Part shown: piece after piece, positions 34,691 through 44,032 of the stretch
Position numbering within the stretch: the first letter of the stretch is position 1
How the letters are laid out: the number at the start of each line of letters is the position of its first letter
DNA from: Terriglobia bacterium
Lineage (GTDB): Bacteria > Acidobacteriota > Terriglobia > Versatilivoradales > Versatilivoraceae
Length of the DNA: 64,000 nucleotides
Assembly: GCA_951813285.1 (NCBI GenBank)
Contig: OX638355.1
Location: 1,860,653 to 1,924,652 of the forward strand
Direction of reading: 5' to 3'
Notes under the pieces: model-generated
What the model was told of the DNA's origin: nothing
Database searches by the model: none
What the model saw: only the letters and a program-made list of their open reading frames with translations
Translations under genes and position numbers: made by a program

Positions 34691-35812
34691 TTCGAAGAAT
34701 GCCTGTTACCGAAGCTATCCCGGTCTCCGATGTGCTGGCGACCAGGCAGGACATGGGCAGGCCGGAAAACCGATGCACCAACCTTGAACTCGCGGCTTAT
34801 GGTGTTGGCGCAACGGATCTAGCGCGGCTGATCAAGCTGGCCTTCTTCAGTTAGCTGTCGGCTTCAGGATTCCTGCCACGCTGCCGCAGAATGGTTGCCC
34901 CGCTCGGAACCCCTCGTCGGCCATCAACGCACGCTTTCAAGGGAAATGCGCCGTCATGAGAAGACGCCCCCCCGGGAGCGCGGGCGTCCCGCCCGCATCC
35001 TTATTCCTGCGACCAACCTCCCATCCACGGCACTCCCTTACGATGTGCATGGAAACCGCCTTTAAGGGGATCTGTTCCATTGTGCCAAGCCTTGTGCGGG
35101 CGGGAAGCCCCCCTGGGAGCGCGGGCGTCCCGCCCGCAACCTTATTCCTGCAACCAGCCTCCCAACCACGGCACACCCTTACGATGTGCATGGAAACCGC
35201 CTTTGAGGGGAACTCTTCCATTGTGCCAAGCCTTGTGCGGGCGGGAAGCCCCCCGGGAGCGCGGGCGTCCCGCCCGCATCCTTATTCCTGCAACCAGCCT
35301 CCTATCCACGGCACTCCTTTACGATGTGCATGGAAACCGCCTTTAAGGGGATCTGTTCCATTGTGCCAAGCCTTGTGCGGGCGGGAAGCCCCCCGGGAGC
35401 GCGGGCGTCCCGCCCGCATCCTTATTCCTGCAACCAGCCTCCTATCCACGGCACTCCCTTACGATACGCACCGTAACCGCCCTTAAGTGGATCGCATCTA
35501 TTGTGCCAAGTCTTGTGCGGGCGAGCCGCCCGCGCCCCCGGGTGATCCCAATCACTCCCCCTTCGTAAATGAATGACCCCCCGGGCGCCAGCCCGAGGAA
35601 TCCAGTAAGCCGCGAAGTGGCGGCAGCAGGTAGCCGTGGGCGTAAGCCCATGGATAGCAGTGCCCCATGAGTCGAGCCGCGAAGGCGGCGACAGCACCCC
35701 TCCCTGAAACGCCAACTCCGCCCCTCCCCCTTGAATTCCACCCTCCTCTCCGATAGATTCTCAGGGCAATAAATTCCGTCGTATTCCAACGATAAACTTC
35801 CGGGAGGAGAGG
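34691..35812. repeat. Repeat block: four-unit family A array plus family B
   Basis: Family A units start near 34967, 35108, 35248 and 35388, with a period of 140-141 bases; adjacent units share their ends. The last unit is followed by the same bridge sequence (CCAATCACTCCCCCTTCG) and family B element (35577-35696) that follow the A copy at 33161. The first 270 bases after the toxin gene are unique and show no supported gene. Confidence 0.8.
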
Positions 35813-36868
35813 ATGAGACACACAACCACATGGACACGTTGGCTGCCGGCCTTGCTCGTAGCGTGCGCCCTTCTGCTTGGATGGACCGCCTGGACCACGG
35901 CCGAACCCTCGGGCCACGAGCTGAAAGGCTGGAAAAAGGGCCGTGGCTGGGGCTGGGTCTGGGGCAAGGACGACGAAGTCGGCTCCCTCAACGCCATGAC
36001 CCCTGCATCGGTGCTCAAAGCCATCGGCCTGATCAAGAAAGGCAAGATCTACGACCTGGGCATCGACTACGACCGCACCACCTACAAATGGCCGGGCCAC
36101 TCCCCGGGCGAGATCATCTCATTCCGCACCCCCGAGGGGGTCAAACGCCAGCAGGACCATGGCTTCGCTGCCCCCTCGGTCAACCCGGCCCGGCTGGCCT
36201 GGCATAGCTGCGCCCTCTTCATCAACGACAACGTGGCCACCCAGATCGACAGCCTGGGGCACATCACCACCGGGGACGACGACCACTGGTACAACGGCTT
36301 CACCGAGGCCGAGTGGGGCGGCAACTTCGGCATCCGCAAGGCCGACGCCTCCACCATCCCCCCCATCGTGGTCCGGGGAGTCCTGATTGACGTGGCCGGG
36401 CATCAGGGAGTCGAGGCCCTCCCGGGAAACTCCGCCATCGGCTCAACGGACCTCATGGCCGCCCTGAAGAAGCAGGGCACCGAACTCAAGCCGGGAGACG
36501 CCGTCTTCGTGCGCACCGGCACCCTGCGCTACTGGGGAGAAGCCGGCGGTGACCACAAGAAGATCGGGGCCCACGACTCGGCCGGCATCAACCTGGAAGC
36601 CGCCAAGTGGCTGGTGGAAGAGAAGGGAGCCATCATGGTGGGGTCCGACACCTCGGGGCTGGAGGTGGCCCCGGCCCCGGTCGGAAGCACCAGCTTCATC
36701 CCCGTCCACGAGTACCTGCTGGTGGAGCAGGGGGTGCACGTGGCCGAGTTCCACTACCTGGAGGATCTGGCTGCCGACCGGGTGTATGAGTTCTGCTACA
36801 TCGCCGCCACCAACAAGATCAAGGGCAGCACGGCCGGCTTCACCATGCGGCCCATCGCGTTGCGATAG
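35813..36868 (+). CDS. Secreted cyclase-family (kynurenine formamidase-like) protein
   Basis: A 351-residue protein of the Cyclase superfamily (PF04199 type), metal-dependent hydrolases related to bacterial kynurenine formamidase. An N-terminal signal peptide runs to about residue 30 (WLPALLVACALLLGWTAW). Family features: DDEVGSLNAMTPASVLKA, IYDLGIDYDRTTYKWPGH, and FINDNVATQIDSLGHI, which aligns with the metal-binding HxGTHxDxxxH stretch. Next come RGVLIDVAGHQG, GDAVFVRTG and IMVGSDTSGLEV. The first His and the GTH of the canonical motif are altered to N-V-A-T, so metal coordination may differ. GGAGAGG precedes the ATG. It stands alone between repeats. Confidence 0.85.
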   Translation: MRHTTTWTRWLPALLVACALLLGWTAWTTAEPSGHELKGWKKGRGWGWVWGKDDEVGSLNAMTPASVLKAIGLIKKGKIYDLGIDYDRTTYKWPGHSPGEIISFRTPEGVKRQQDHGFAAPSVNPARLAWHSCALFINDNVATQIDSLGHITTGDDDHWYNGFTEAEWGGNFGIRKADASTIPPIVVRGVLIDVAGHQGVEALPGNSAIGSTDLMAALKKQGTELKPGDAVFVRTGTLRYWGEAGGDHKKIGAHDSAGINLEAAKWLVEEKGAIMVGSDTSGLEVAPAPVGSTSFIPVHEYLLVEQGVHVAEFHYLEDLAADRVYEFCYIAATNKIKGSTAGFTMRPIALR

Positions 36869-37080
36869 TTCGCGACGGGGAAAAAAGAGTTATCCACGAA
36901 GACACACGAAGAACAACTTAAGGGCCGCTAAGGGGTTGGAAGAGGTTCGAGAGGGATCCTCCAAGGGTTGGGAAGTGGGTCCGCAAACGGTCAGATGTAA
37001 GGGTTAAAAGAGCTATCCACGAAGAGCTACGAAGGAAGACCAAGGGCCACCAAGGGGTCCAGGAAGGCCAGGAGGGATCA
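36869..37080. repeat. Family C arms on the 3' side of a GxxExxY gene
   Basis: Two copies, at about 36884-36935 and 37002-37052, have the form AGAGTTATCCACGAAGACAC or AGAGCTATCCACGAAGAGC and continue with AAGGGCCACCAAGG. Their orientation is opposite to the copies at 37463-37730, so the GxxExxY gene between them is bracketed by inverted repeats. Confidence 0.8.
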
Positions 37081-37084
37081 CGGC

Positions 37085-37462
37085 TTAATTCACTAACCGC
37101 TTCCATTCCAGCTTGCCGTGACTGCCGAAGTTGATCAGGATGCCTAATGGGAAACCAGTTCCTTTGAGATAGTTGAGGAGTTGGGCCTTCTCAGTTCCGG
37201 AAAGGTGAGGAAGGGCTTTGATTTCAACGATGATCCGCTCAAAGCAAACCAGGTCGGCAAAATACTGTTTCTTGAGGGTCAAGCCCTTATAGCGAACGGA
37301 GATCGCCTGTTGAGCGACAAAAGGGACGTTCCTGGCTCTCAACTCGATTTCCAAGGCTTCCTGGTAAATCGATTCCAGAAAGCCTGGCCCAAGCTCACGA
37401 TGCACGTCAATTGCGGCACCGATAACAGCAAACACTTCTTCCTTGAATCTCAATTCTGACAC
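37085..37462 (-). CDS. GxxExxY protein (PDDEXK_3-like nuclease fold)
   Basis: A 125-residue GxxExxY family protein. The name-giving motif is seen as GPGFLESIYQEALEIEL, preceded by IGAAIDVHRELG. The C-terminal part has YFADLVCFERIIVEIKAL (D...ExK nuclease-like residues), then LLNYLKGTGFPLGILINFGS. The start is taken as GTG 37462; upstream codons on the minus strand are family C repeat. The fold resembles PDDEXK nucleases, but no activity is established. Family members are often multi-copy and embedded in short repeats; a second copy lies at 57472. Confidence 0.85.
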   Translation of the reverse strand: MSELRFKEEVFAVIGAAIDVHRELGPGFLESIYQEALEIELRARNVPFVAQQAISVRYKGLTLKKQYFADLVCFERIIVEIKALPHLSGTEKAQLLNYLKGTGFPLGILINFGSHGKLEWKRLVN

Positions 37463-37734
37463 TGTGGATAACTCTTTTAACCCTCCCCTCGCTACGCGTG
37501 GCAGACCCTCTCGAACCTCCTCCAACGCCTTAGTGACCCTTCGTCTTCGTTCGTGGCCCTTGGTGGATAACTCCTTTTCCCTTAACACCCTTCGACTATT
37601 TCTTCTCCCCTCAGCCCGACGCGTGGCAAACCCTCTCGAACTTCCTCCAACCCCTTAGTGACCCTTCGTCTTCCTTCGTGGCCCTTAGGTCGTTCTTCGT
37701 GTCTCTTAGTGGATAACTCTTTTTTTTGAGCGCG
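37463..37734. repeat. Family C arms on the 5' side of the GxxExxY gene
   Basis: Copies end in GTGGATAACTC at about 37464, 37562 and 37711, each preceded by CCTTCGTCTTC..TTCGTGGCCC micro-repeats. They face the arms at 36884-37052. No gene is seen. Confidence 0.8.
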
Positions 37735-39888
37735 CTACTTTGTCGATTTGCGCATGTTCTCCAGGTTTTCTCTGGCCGTTTCCAGCGTCGGGTCCAGCTC
37801 CAGAGCCCGTTCCAAACTCCGGATGGCCTCTTCCGTCCGGTCCAGGTAGAACAGGGCCGCGCCGACGTTGACGTGAGTGCTCGCCTTGTCGGGCTCGATC
37901 TCCAACTGCCTCCGATACAGCTCCAGTGCCCGCCGGTAACGCTTTCGCCTGAAATCGGTGGCCGCGACCTGCTCGAGCGCGTCCATGTTGCGCGGGTCGA
38001 GCGCCAGGGCTTGCCGGAAGTGGGCCTCCGACGCCCGGGTCCGCCCCAACTCCCGCAGGGCCGTACCGAGGAGGACGTGAACAGAATGGGCGGTCGGCAA
38101 GTCCGGCGTCACGGAGGGTGCGGCCTTGATCAGTCTCAAGGCCTTGCTCAGGGGCTCGACGGCCTCTTCGTATCGCTGGAGTTGAACCAGTAAATCGCCG
38201 ATGTAGGCATGGGCCATTGCGTACCACGGGTCGATCTCGAGGACTGCGCGGAAGGCTTCGAGGGCTTCCTCGTAGCGTCCTTGCACCCGTAGCAACGTGG
38301 CCATTTCCCGTCGACTTCTTTTGTGGCCGGGATCGATTTCCAGGGCGCGGCGCAGGATCTCCTCGGCCTCGACGAACCGTTCCGTGTGAATCAGCGCTGC
38401 ACCGAGGCGGGAAAGAGGTTTAGCATCATCCGGGCGCTTTTCCACGGCAATTCGGGCGGCGGCCAGGGCTTCCTCAAGACGCCCTGCCCTGTCCAACTGG
38501 ATGCTGAGGTTGTTGTGAGCGCTACGCGCCTGGGGGTTGAGTGAGACGATGTGTTTGTAGAAGGTTACTCCGTCCCGGTAGATTCCCGCTTGGCGCCAGG
38601 TCGCCGTTCCCAGAAGCGCCAGCACCACCACCGCAAGACCCGTCGCTCCCAATTTCAGTCTGCCCGTAAGCAGGCCGGCTCCGTGCACGGCGGCGCCGAT
38701 GAGGACTGCCGTGACACCGATGCCGGCCAGGTATTGAAAGCGGTCGGCCACAAAGGAGTACTGCATGTAGCCGTGATTCACGAAACCCAGCACCGGCGAA
38801 AGTGTCACTGCAAAAAACAGTGCCCCGGCCAGCGGCCCGCGCCCAACCCTGTGGCGCATGAACCACAGTGTTGCCGCCAGTGCCGCCGCCCCGGCCAGGT
38901 AGAACCATGCCCAGGGGTCTCCAAGGCTAATGTCCCACCGTGGGTAGATAACGGCCAGATAGGTTGGCCAGCACAGCTTGCCCGCGTAGAACCACAAAGA
39001 CCGCGACGCGATGAGCATCCCCTCAAGCAACGAGTAGTCCAGGGAACCGGACCGTGAACTGACTGAGTAGAGATCGAATCCAGTGATGATCAGCGCCGTC
39101 AGGAAGAACGGCGCCAAGCGTCTCAGATCCCGCATGGTGATGCATTCCTCCTTCCACCACTGCAGGATCAGCAAAGCCGCCGGCAGCGTCACCACGATGG
39201 ATTTGCTCAACAGGCCCGCCACAAACAGCAGTAGAGCCAGGCCATAGCGCCAGGGTCGCGGTTGTTCCAGGAAGCGCAGCCACATCAGCACGGCGGCCAG
39301 GTAGAAGAGACCGGAAAGCACATCCTTGCGCTCTATTATCCAGGCCACCGACTCCACGTGCGTCGGGTGCACGGCGAACACTGCCGCCACCGCCCAGGCC
39401 CCGGGCACGGCCAGGCGCAGCAAGAGACGCCACACCAGCAAGGAGTTGAACAAATGCAGCAGCACGTTGACGATGTGATAGCCGGCAGGCTCCAGTCCCC
39501 AAATCTTGTGCTCGAGCCAGAAGGTGGAATAGGTCATCGGCCAGTAGTGCACCTCGAGGTGAATGCGCGACGGCCAGGACCAGATTTCGCCGAGACCGGA
39601 CCACTCCGTGACCGCCCGGGACGCCATCCAGATGAAGTCATCCCAGACAATGCCGCCCCAAAGCATCGCCGGCAGGTAGCAGACCCCCGTCAGCAGGCCG
39701 AGAGCCAGGGCGGCCAGCGCGTCCCGGCGTGAGAACCTGCCCAAAAACCGGGTGGTTTGGCCCGGAACAGGGGAGGACCGGCTCCTTCCGGTCTCGGCTG
39801 CGCTGGTGGCGTCTGCCCGAGGCGAGGAATCTACCCTCAAGGCCAGTCGCTTGCGCTTACTGGGTCGCGTTTTGTTTCTCGGCGCCAT
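37735..39888 (-). CDS. TMTC-like membrane protein with C-terminal TPR repeats
   Basis: A 717-residue protein. After a basic N-terminal tail, about ten membrane helices (residues 55-430) begin with a first loop GGIVWDDFIWM; the acidic pair is typical of GT-C glycosyltransferases. Conserved loops HVNVLLHLFNSLL-like and AVHPTHVESVAWIIERKDVLSG match the TMTC/TPR-containing O-mannosyltransferase-like group. About eight TPR units follow from about residue 445 to the end (for example RYEEALEAFRAVLEIDPWYA). It is the last gene of a minus-strand operon with a GT22 enzyme and a DPM1-GtrA fusion. Transfer of mannose to proteins or another acceptor on the outer face is inferred, not shown. Confidence 0.82.
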   Translation of the reverse strand: MAPRNKTRPSKRKRLALRVDSSPRADATSAAETGRSRSSPVPGQTTRFLGRFSRRDALAALALGLLTGVCYLPAMLWGGIVWDDFIWMASRAVTEWSGLGEIWSWPSRIHLEVHYWPMTYSTFWLEHKIWGLEPAGYHIVNVLLHLFNSLLVWRLLLRLAVPGAWAVAAVFAVHPTHVESVAWIIERKDVLSGLFYLAAVLMWLRFLEQPRPWRYGLALLLFVAGLLSKSIVVTLPAALLILQWWKEECITMRDLRRLAPFFLTALIITGFDLYSVSSRSGSLDYSLLEGMLIASRSLWFYAGKLCWPTYLAVIYPRWDISLGDPWAWFYLAGAAALAATLWFMRHRVGRGPLAGALFFAVTLSPVLGFVNHGYMQYSFVADRFQYLAGIGVTAVLIGAAVHGAGLLTGRLKLGATGLAVVVLALLGTATWRQAGIYRDGVTFYKHIVSLNPQARSAHNNLSIQLDRAGRLEEALAAARIAVEKRPDDAKPLSRLGAALIHTERFVEAEEILRRALEIDPGHKRSRREMATLLRVQGRYEEALEAFRAVLEIDPWYAMAHAYIGDLLVQLQRYEEAVEPLSKALRLIKAAPSVTPDLPTAHSVHVLLGTALRELGRTRASEAHFRQALALDPRNMDALEQVAATDFRRKRYRRALELYRRQLEIEPDKASTHVNVGAALFYLDRTEEAIRSLERALELDPTLETARENLENMRKSTK

Positions 39889-39891
39889 CGG

Positions 39892-41556
39892 CTAGGGCCT
39901 TTCCCGGTCTGCGAAGCGGATCCCGTAATGGGCCGGTGGAGACGGAGAATCCGGGTCTATTCGTCTCATGATCCTCTTATTGAGATTGGTCACCATGACG
40001 GGGGCGTAGTCGATCCATGCTTGGACCGGAGTGTCGTTTCGGTCGCTGCGCAAGATGCGAATTTGGCTGAATTCCTGCTCCAGGGAGTATCCGGGGACGG
40101 AAAAGCCGGGGTCCGCGGATACGATGTGGCTAACCCGGGAAGAAACCGCCTCCAGGTTCACTTTGAGACCCCTCCCCCTGGACGCGTCGTACAAGGGTAT
40201 CTTGTGGTGCAGGTAGTAGTATCCCGGGAGATTGAAATAGCGACGGTCGACCTGCCATACCCCGCTGACGCCGGGTGCGCGGGCAAGATAGCGATAGGCG
40301 GCGAAGATCGGGTCCTGGTTGCGGACGAAGCCCACCGCTCCGGTCTCTTTCGACCAAGCCTGATAAACCCGGTCCTGGTAGGGCAGCCCATTCAGGATTC
40401 CCGCCAGCGAAACGGCAGCGAAGCCGGTGGCTGCAAGTCGGGCAAAGCGGCGCCCGTCCCCGTACGCCGCCAGCCGCGCCGCCAGGTCGGCCGCGACCAG
40501 CAGCCAGATCGGAATGACGGCAAAGATGAAACGGTACTCCTTGTGCGCTTGCAGGGAATGGAGCAGCAGGACCAAGGCGATCAGCCCCAACAGGAATCCG
40601 TAGCGCCGCGGGCGCCGCAATGCCGCTGCAGCGCAAAGCAGGCTCAATCCCAGGCCCGCCGGAATGAGCCACAAGAGGAACTGGTAGGCGGGGCTCTCAC
40701 CGGAACGTATCGGTCCGAGTATGAGGTTGTAGCGGAGATTGGTGAGGTAGGAGTGGAAGAGGCCACCATCCCAGGTGACAGCATCGAAAACGCCGATGGC
40801 GGCGGCGAACCCGGCGGCAGCCAATGTGAGCTGAATCCTCTTCTCCGTGCGCAGAAACACGATTACCAGCAGCACCAGCGCAGCCGGCGCGTACTGCAAC
40901 CGTATGGCTGCCGTGAGGACCGCGAGAAAGGCCGCCAACCACACCGTCCGGGCATCGTTCACGGAACGCCGCACACAGAGCGCCAGCAGCGCCACCAGAG
41001 GAGCGGTGGCTACGAACTCGGTCATCGGCTTGTGGGCGAAGCCGGCCAGTTCGTACCAGAAGGCGCCCGCCAGCAAGGCCGCCCTCCCGGCCGTCTCGCC
41101 GAAGTGGCGCCGGGCAAAGACATACATGCCGGCCGGAATCGCCAGGGAGATGGCGCAGAAAAAGAGCTTTACGCCGCCGACGTACCAGGACGGCTGGCCA
41201 AGGCCGACGGCGTCGAACAGCAACAGGACGCCGGCCACGGTTCCAGGCACCAGCCAGGAGCGCGCACCGTAGAAGTACTCCCAGTAGGTGACGCCGCTGC
41301 CGAAGGCCAGGCGGTGCGCCGGTTCCAGGTACTGCATGATCTCGTCGGGGTGGAGGACGAAATCGCCCGACAGCGCCACCGCGGCGCGGGCCGCAAACGC
41401 CAGCGCCAGCACCAGCGGCAGGTATTTCCAGGGCCGGCCGGTCTCGCGCGGATGCAGCAGGACCTCGAGCGCCGCCTGTAACCGTTGCAGGACAGGCTGC
41501 GTGCCGGCACGCGGAGCTTGACGGCGGTGTTTCCTTGCTTTCTTCCGCTTGGTCAT
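39892..41556 (-). CDS. GT22-type (ALG9/PIG-B-like) membrane mannosyltransferase
   Basis: A 554-residue polytopic protein of GT-C type. The first loop FVLHPDEIMQYLEPAHRLAFG contains the catalytic acidic pair of GT22 enzymes, followed by TYWEYFYGARSWLVPG. The characteristic HKEYRFIFAVIPIW motif lies near residue 345. Around ten membrane helices are predicted and the C-terminal domain is soluble. GT22 enzymes use polyprenyl-phosphate mannose in eukaryotes; bacterial members are poorly studied. It overlaps the upstream DPM1-GtrA gene by ATGA and is three bases from the TMTC-like gene, so all three are co-translated. Confidence 0.85.
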   Translation of the reverse strand: MTKRKKARKHRRQAPRAGTQPVLQRLQAALEVLLHPRETGRPWKYLPLVLALAFAARAAVALSGDFVLHPDEIMQYLEPAHRLAFGSGVTYWEYFYGARSWLVPGTVAGVLLLFDAVGLGQPSWYVGGVKLFFCAISLAIPAGMYVFARRHFGETAGRAALLAGAFWYELAGFAHKPMTEFVATAPLVALLALCVRRSVNDARTVWLAAFLAVLTAAIRLQYAPAALVLLVIVFLRTEKRIQLTLAAAGFAAAIGVFDAVTWDGGLFHSYLTNLRYNLILGPIRSGESPAYQFLLWLIPAGLGLSLLCAAAALRRPRRYGFLLGLIALVLLLHSLQAHKEYRFIFAVIPIWLLVAADLAARLAAYGDGRRFARLAATGFAAVSLAGILNGLPYQDRVYQAWSKETGAVGFVRNQDPIFAAYRYLARAPGVSGVWQVDRRYFNLPGYYYLHHKIPLYDASRGRGLKVNLEAVSSRVSHIVSADPGFSVPGYSLEQEFSQIRILRSDRNDTPVQAWIDYAPVMVTNLNKRIMRRIDPDSPSPPAHYGIRFADRERP

Positions 41557-42713
41557 TGCCGTGAAGCCCCAATTATAGGCATTCCCGAATGGCGGCGATA
41601 GACGTAGAAGTTTGCAAGCAGAAAGTTGACCAGGGTGGCGAGGAGGACGCCCGACAGGAGCGCCAGCAATCGATAAGAGGCGAAGAAGTCGACATAGCTG
41701 GTCAGGAGCGTGTAGCTGCCGACGTTCACGCTAAGCCCCACCAGGCTGCTGGCCACGAACTTTCCCCATTGGCGCACGCGGGGTTCCCGGTGGCGCTCGC
41801 CGAAGGTGAAGCTCCGGTTGAGGCGCCAGTTCCAGGTGACCGCCGGCCAGAAAGAGAGGAAACGCGCCAGGCGATGCTCGAGGCCGATCCACTGCAGGCC
41901 AAGGTAGCAGGCAATATCGATCACCAGGCCGCTGGCGCCCACCAGCCCGAAGCAGAGCAGCCGAGCCGGCCCGCCAAACTTGTATCTGTAGAGACGGTAG
42001 AGGTGACGCAGGTAGTTGAGCTGCTGCCTCCAGTTCATCTTGCTGGAGCCCAGGCTACGGTCGCGAAAGTCGATGGGCAGTTCCTTGACGCGCAATTGTC
42101 CGCGCACCATGAGCTCCAGGGCGATCTTGTAGCCGATGGGCTGCAAGGTCTGCAGGTCGGGGAGCAGACGGCGGTCGGTCGAGAAGAACCCGGCCATGGG
42201 ATCGGAGCAGCCGACCAGGGGAAGGGCCAAAGAGGTCGCCAGGCGGGAATTCAGAATCCGCCAGGCGCTCCAGGTCCGGTCGATGAGACCGCCCGGCGCG
42301 TAGCGGCTGCCGACCACCATGTCGCAATCGGCGTCGAGGGCGGCCAGCAGATCGGCGATGCGCTCGGGCGGATGGGACAGATCGGCATCCATCACCACCA
42401 GCCGGTCGAATCGGCAGAGCCGGATTCCCTCGATCACGGAGAGGGACAGGTCCCGGGGGGGGTGCCGCCGCGTCACCAGCCGCACGGGCAGGCGGCGTGC
42501 CAGATCCGCCACCACGGCCTCGCTACCGTCCTCCGAGTTGTCGTCGACCAGCAGCAGTTCCCAGGAGATTCCGCTATTGGAGAGGGCGGTGTGGATGCGC
42601 TCGGCCAGGCGGGGGATGTTGGCCGCCTCGCGGAAGGTCGGCACCACGATGGAAACTGCCTGGCGGTGGCTGGGGCTTTCGAGATCGTTCGGCGCGTTCG
42701 GCGTGTTGTCCAT
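41553..42713 (-). CDS. Polyprenyl-phosphate mannosyltransferase (DPM1-like GT2) fused to GtrA domain
   Basis: A 386-residue two-domain protein. Residues 18-245 form a GT2 domain of dolichol-phosphate mannose synthase type: SIVVPTFREAANIPRLAERI, LLLVDDNSEDGS, LVVMDADLSHPPERI (DXD), VVGSRYAPGG, and DFRDRSLGSSKM. Residues 255-375 form a four-helix GtrA domain (LLCFGLVGASGLVIDIACYL, NFLLANFYVYRRH). It would make polyprenyl-phosphate-hexose on the inner face and assist its flipping, supplying the two GT-C enzymes encoded downstream. It is the first gene of the operon. Confidence 0.9.
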   Translation of the reverse strand: MDNTPNAPNDLESPSHRQAVSIVVPTFREAANIPRLAERIHTALSNSGISWELLLVDDNSEDGSEAVVADLARRLPVRLVTRRHPPRDLSLSVIEGIRLCRFDRLVVMDADLSHPPERIADLLAALDADCDMVVGSRYAPGGLIDRTWSAWRILNSRLATSLALPLVGCSDPMAGFFSTDRRLLPDLQTLQPIGYKIALELMVRGQLRVKELPIDFRDRSLGSSKMNWRQQLNYLRHLYRLYRYKFGGPARLLCFGLVGASGLVIDIACYLGLQWIGLEHRLARFLSFWPAVTWNWRLNRSFTFGERHREPRVRQWGKFVASSLVGLSVNVGSYTLLTSYVDFFASYRLLALLSGVLLATLVNFLLANFYVYRRHSGMPIIGASRQ

Positions 42714-44032
42714 TCCGGGTTCGGAATTCGTTAACTTACTCTTATCCAGTCAGTTAAATCTATTCTGGAAGGAAACCGATGCCTGCACAGTGTACCACCA
42801 AACCGCTAGAGTATGAAGGCTGCGACCCCCCGGGAGCGCGGGCGTCCCGCCCGCAACCTTATTCGTGCAAACAGCCTGCGGTCCAGGGCCACTCCCTCGT
42901 AAAGCGCACCAACCCCCCGGGAGCGCGGGCGTCCCGCCCGCAACCTTATTCGTGCAAGCAGCCTGCGATCCAGGGCCACTCCCTCGCAAAGCGCAGCAAA
43001 CCCCCGGGAGCGCGGGCGTCCCGCCCGCAACCTTGTTCGTGCGAACAGCCTGCGGTCCAGGGCCAATCCCTCGCACAGCGCACCAAACCGGCCTTTGCGG
43101 TGTTCGTTACCATTGTGCCAAGTCGTGTGCGGGCGAGACGCCCGCGCTCCCGGGTGGGTGTCTCGCCGGCAACCTTATTCCTGCAAGCAGCCTGCGGTCC
43201 GGGGCCACTCCCTCGTAAAGCGCACCAAACCGGCCATCGCGAGGTTCGTTACCATTGTGCCAAGTCGTGTGCGGGCGAGACGCCCGCGCTCCCGGGTGGG
43301 GCTCGCCCGCAAGCTTATTCGCGCAAGCAGCCTGCGATCCAGGGCCACTGCCTCGCACGGTGCACCAAACCGGCCATCGCGAGGTTCGTTTCCATTGTGC
43401 CAAGTCGTGTGCGGGCGAGACGCCCGCGCTCCCGGGTGGGCGTCTCCGCCCGCAACCTTATTCCTGCAAGCAGCCTGCGGTCCAAGGCCACTCCCCCGCA
43501 CAGCGCACCAAACCGGCCATCGCGAGGTTCGTTTCCATTGTGCCAAGTCGTGTGCGGGCGAGACGCCCGCGCTCCCGGGTGGGCGTCTCCGCCCGCAACC
43601 TTATTCCTGCAAGCAGCCTGCGATGCAGGGCCAATCCCTCGCACAGTGCACCAAACCCACCCTTGTGGGCTTCGTTTCCATTGTGCCAAGTCGTGTGCGG
43701 GCGAGACGCCCGCGCTCCCGGGGGGATCTCACCCGCAAGCTTATTCGCGCAAACAGCCTCCCATCCACGGCCAACCCCTTGGTGGAAAAACCTTTGCGAT
43801 TGCCTTATCGGGATCGATCTCCGACTGGGTCGGAAACAGATAGGAGGCAACCCTTAGGGTCGACACGGCATCGGACTGCCCGATTCCATTGAAAAAGAAC
43901 GATTGGCTGTTCACTCGTTGTCGCCGGTGATTCGACTTGGCGGCTGCGGGACATGAGTCCTTCCTGATTCAGATTCTCCCTTCCGGCTAGTCAACTGTGC
44001 CGCCCGCCCGGCCGCATAGGAGGAGCAAGACC
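42714..44032. repeat. Family A array, about 960 bases
   Basis: The array runs from 42826 to about 43785. The first three units are 87 bases apart and lack the middle. Later units (from about 43138) are 136-148 bases apart and include the TTCCATTGTGCCAAGTCG junction. Adjacent units share fused hairpin ends. Upstream of 42826 lies only the operon promoter region. From 43786 to 44032 the sequence is unique, with the AGGAGG of the next gene at 44018-44023. Confidence 0.85.

Noticed and set aside
34639-34854. 71-codon frame after the putative toxin gene
   Set aside because: It overlaps the end of the toxin gene in another frame and has neither a ribosome binding site nor a recognisable pattern.
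34967-35541. Regularly spaced repeats that could suggest a CRISPR array
   Set aside because: Units are about 140 bases, the spacers are almost identical to each other and derive from a transposase gene, and no cas gene is present.
42826-43785. Second regular array considered as CRISPR
   Set aside because: Period shifts from 87 to about 148 bases and the interspersed sequence is conserved between units, unlike CRISPR spacers.
43095-43892. Long open frames with GRDARAPG or ASRPQPYSC repeats
   Set aside because: They are translations of family A repeat units in an array. The same peptides recur wherever the repeat occurs, in all orientations, so they are not genes.
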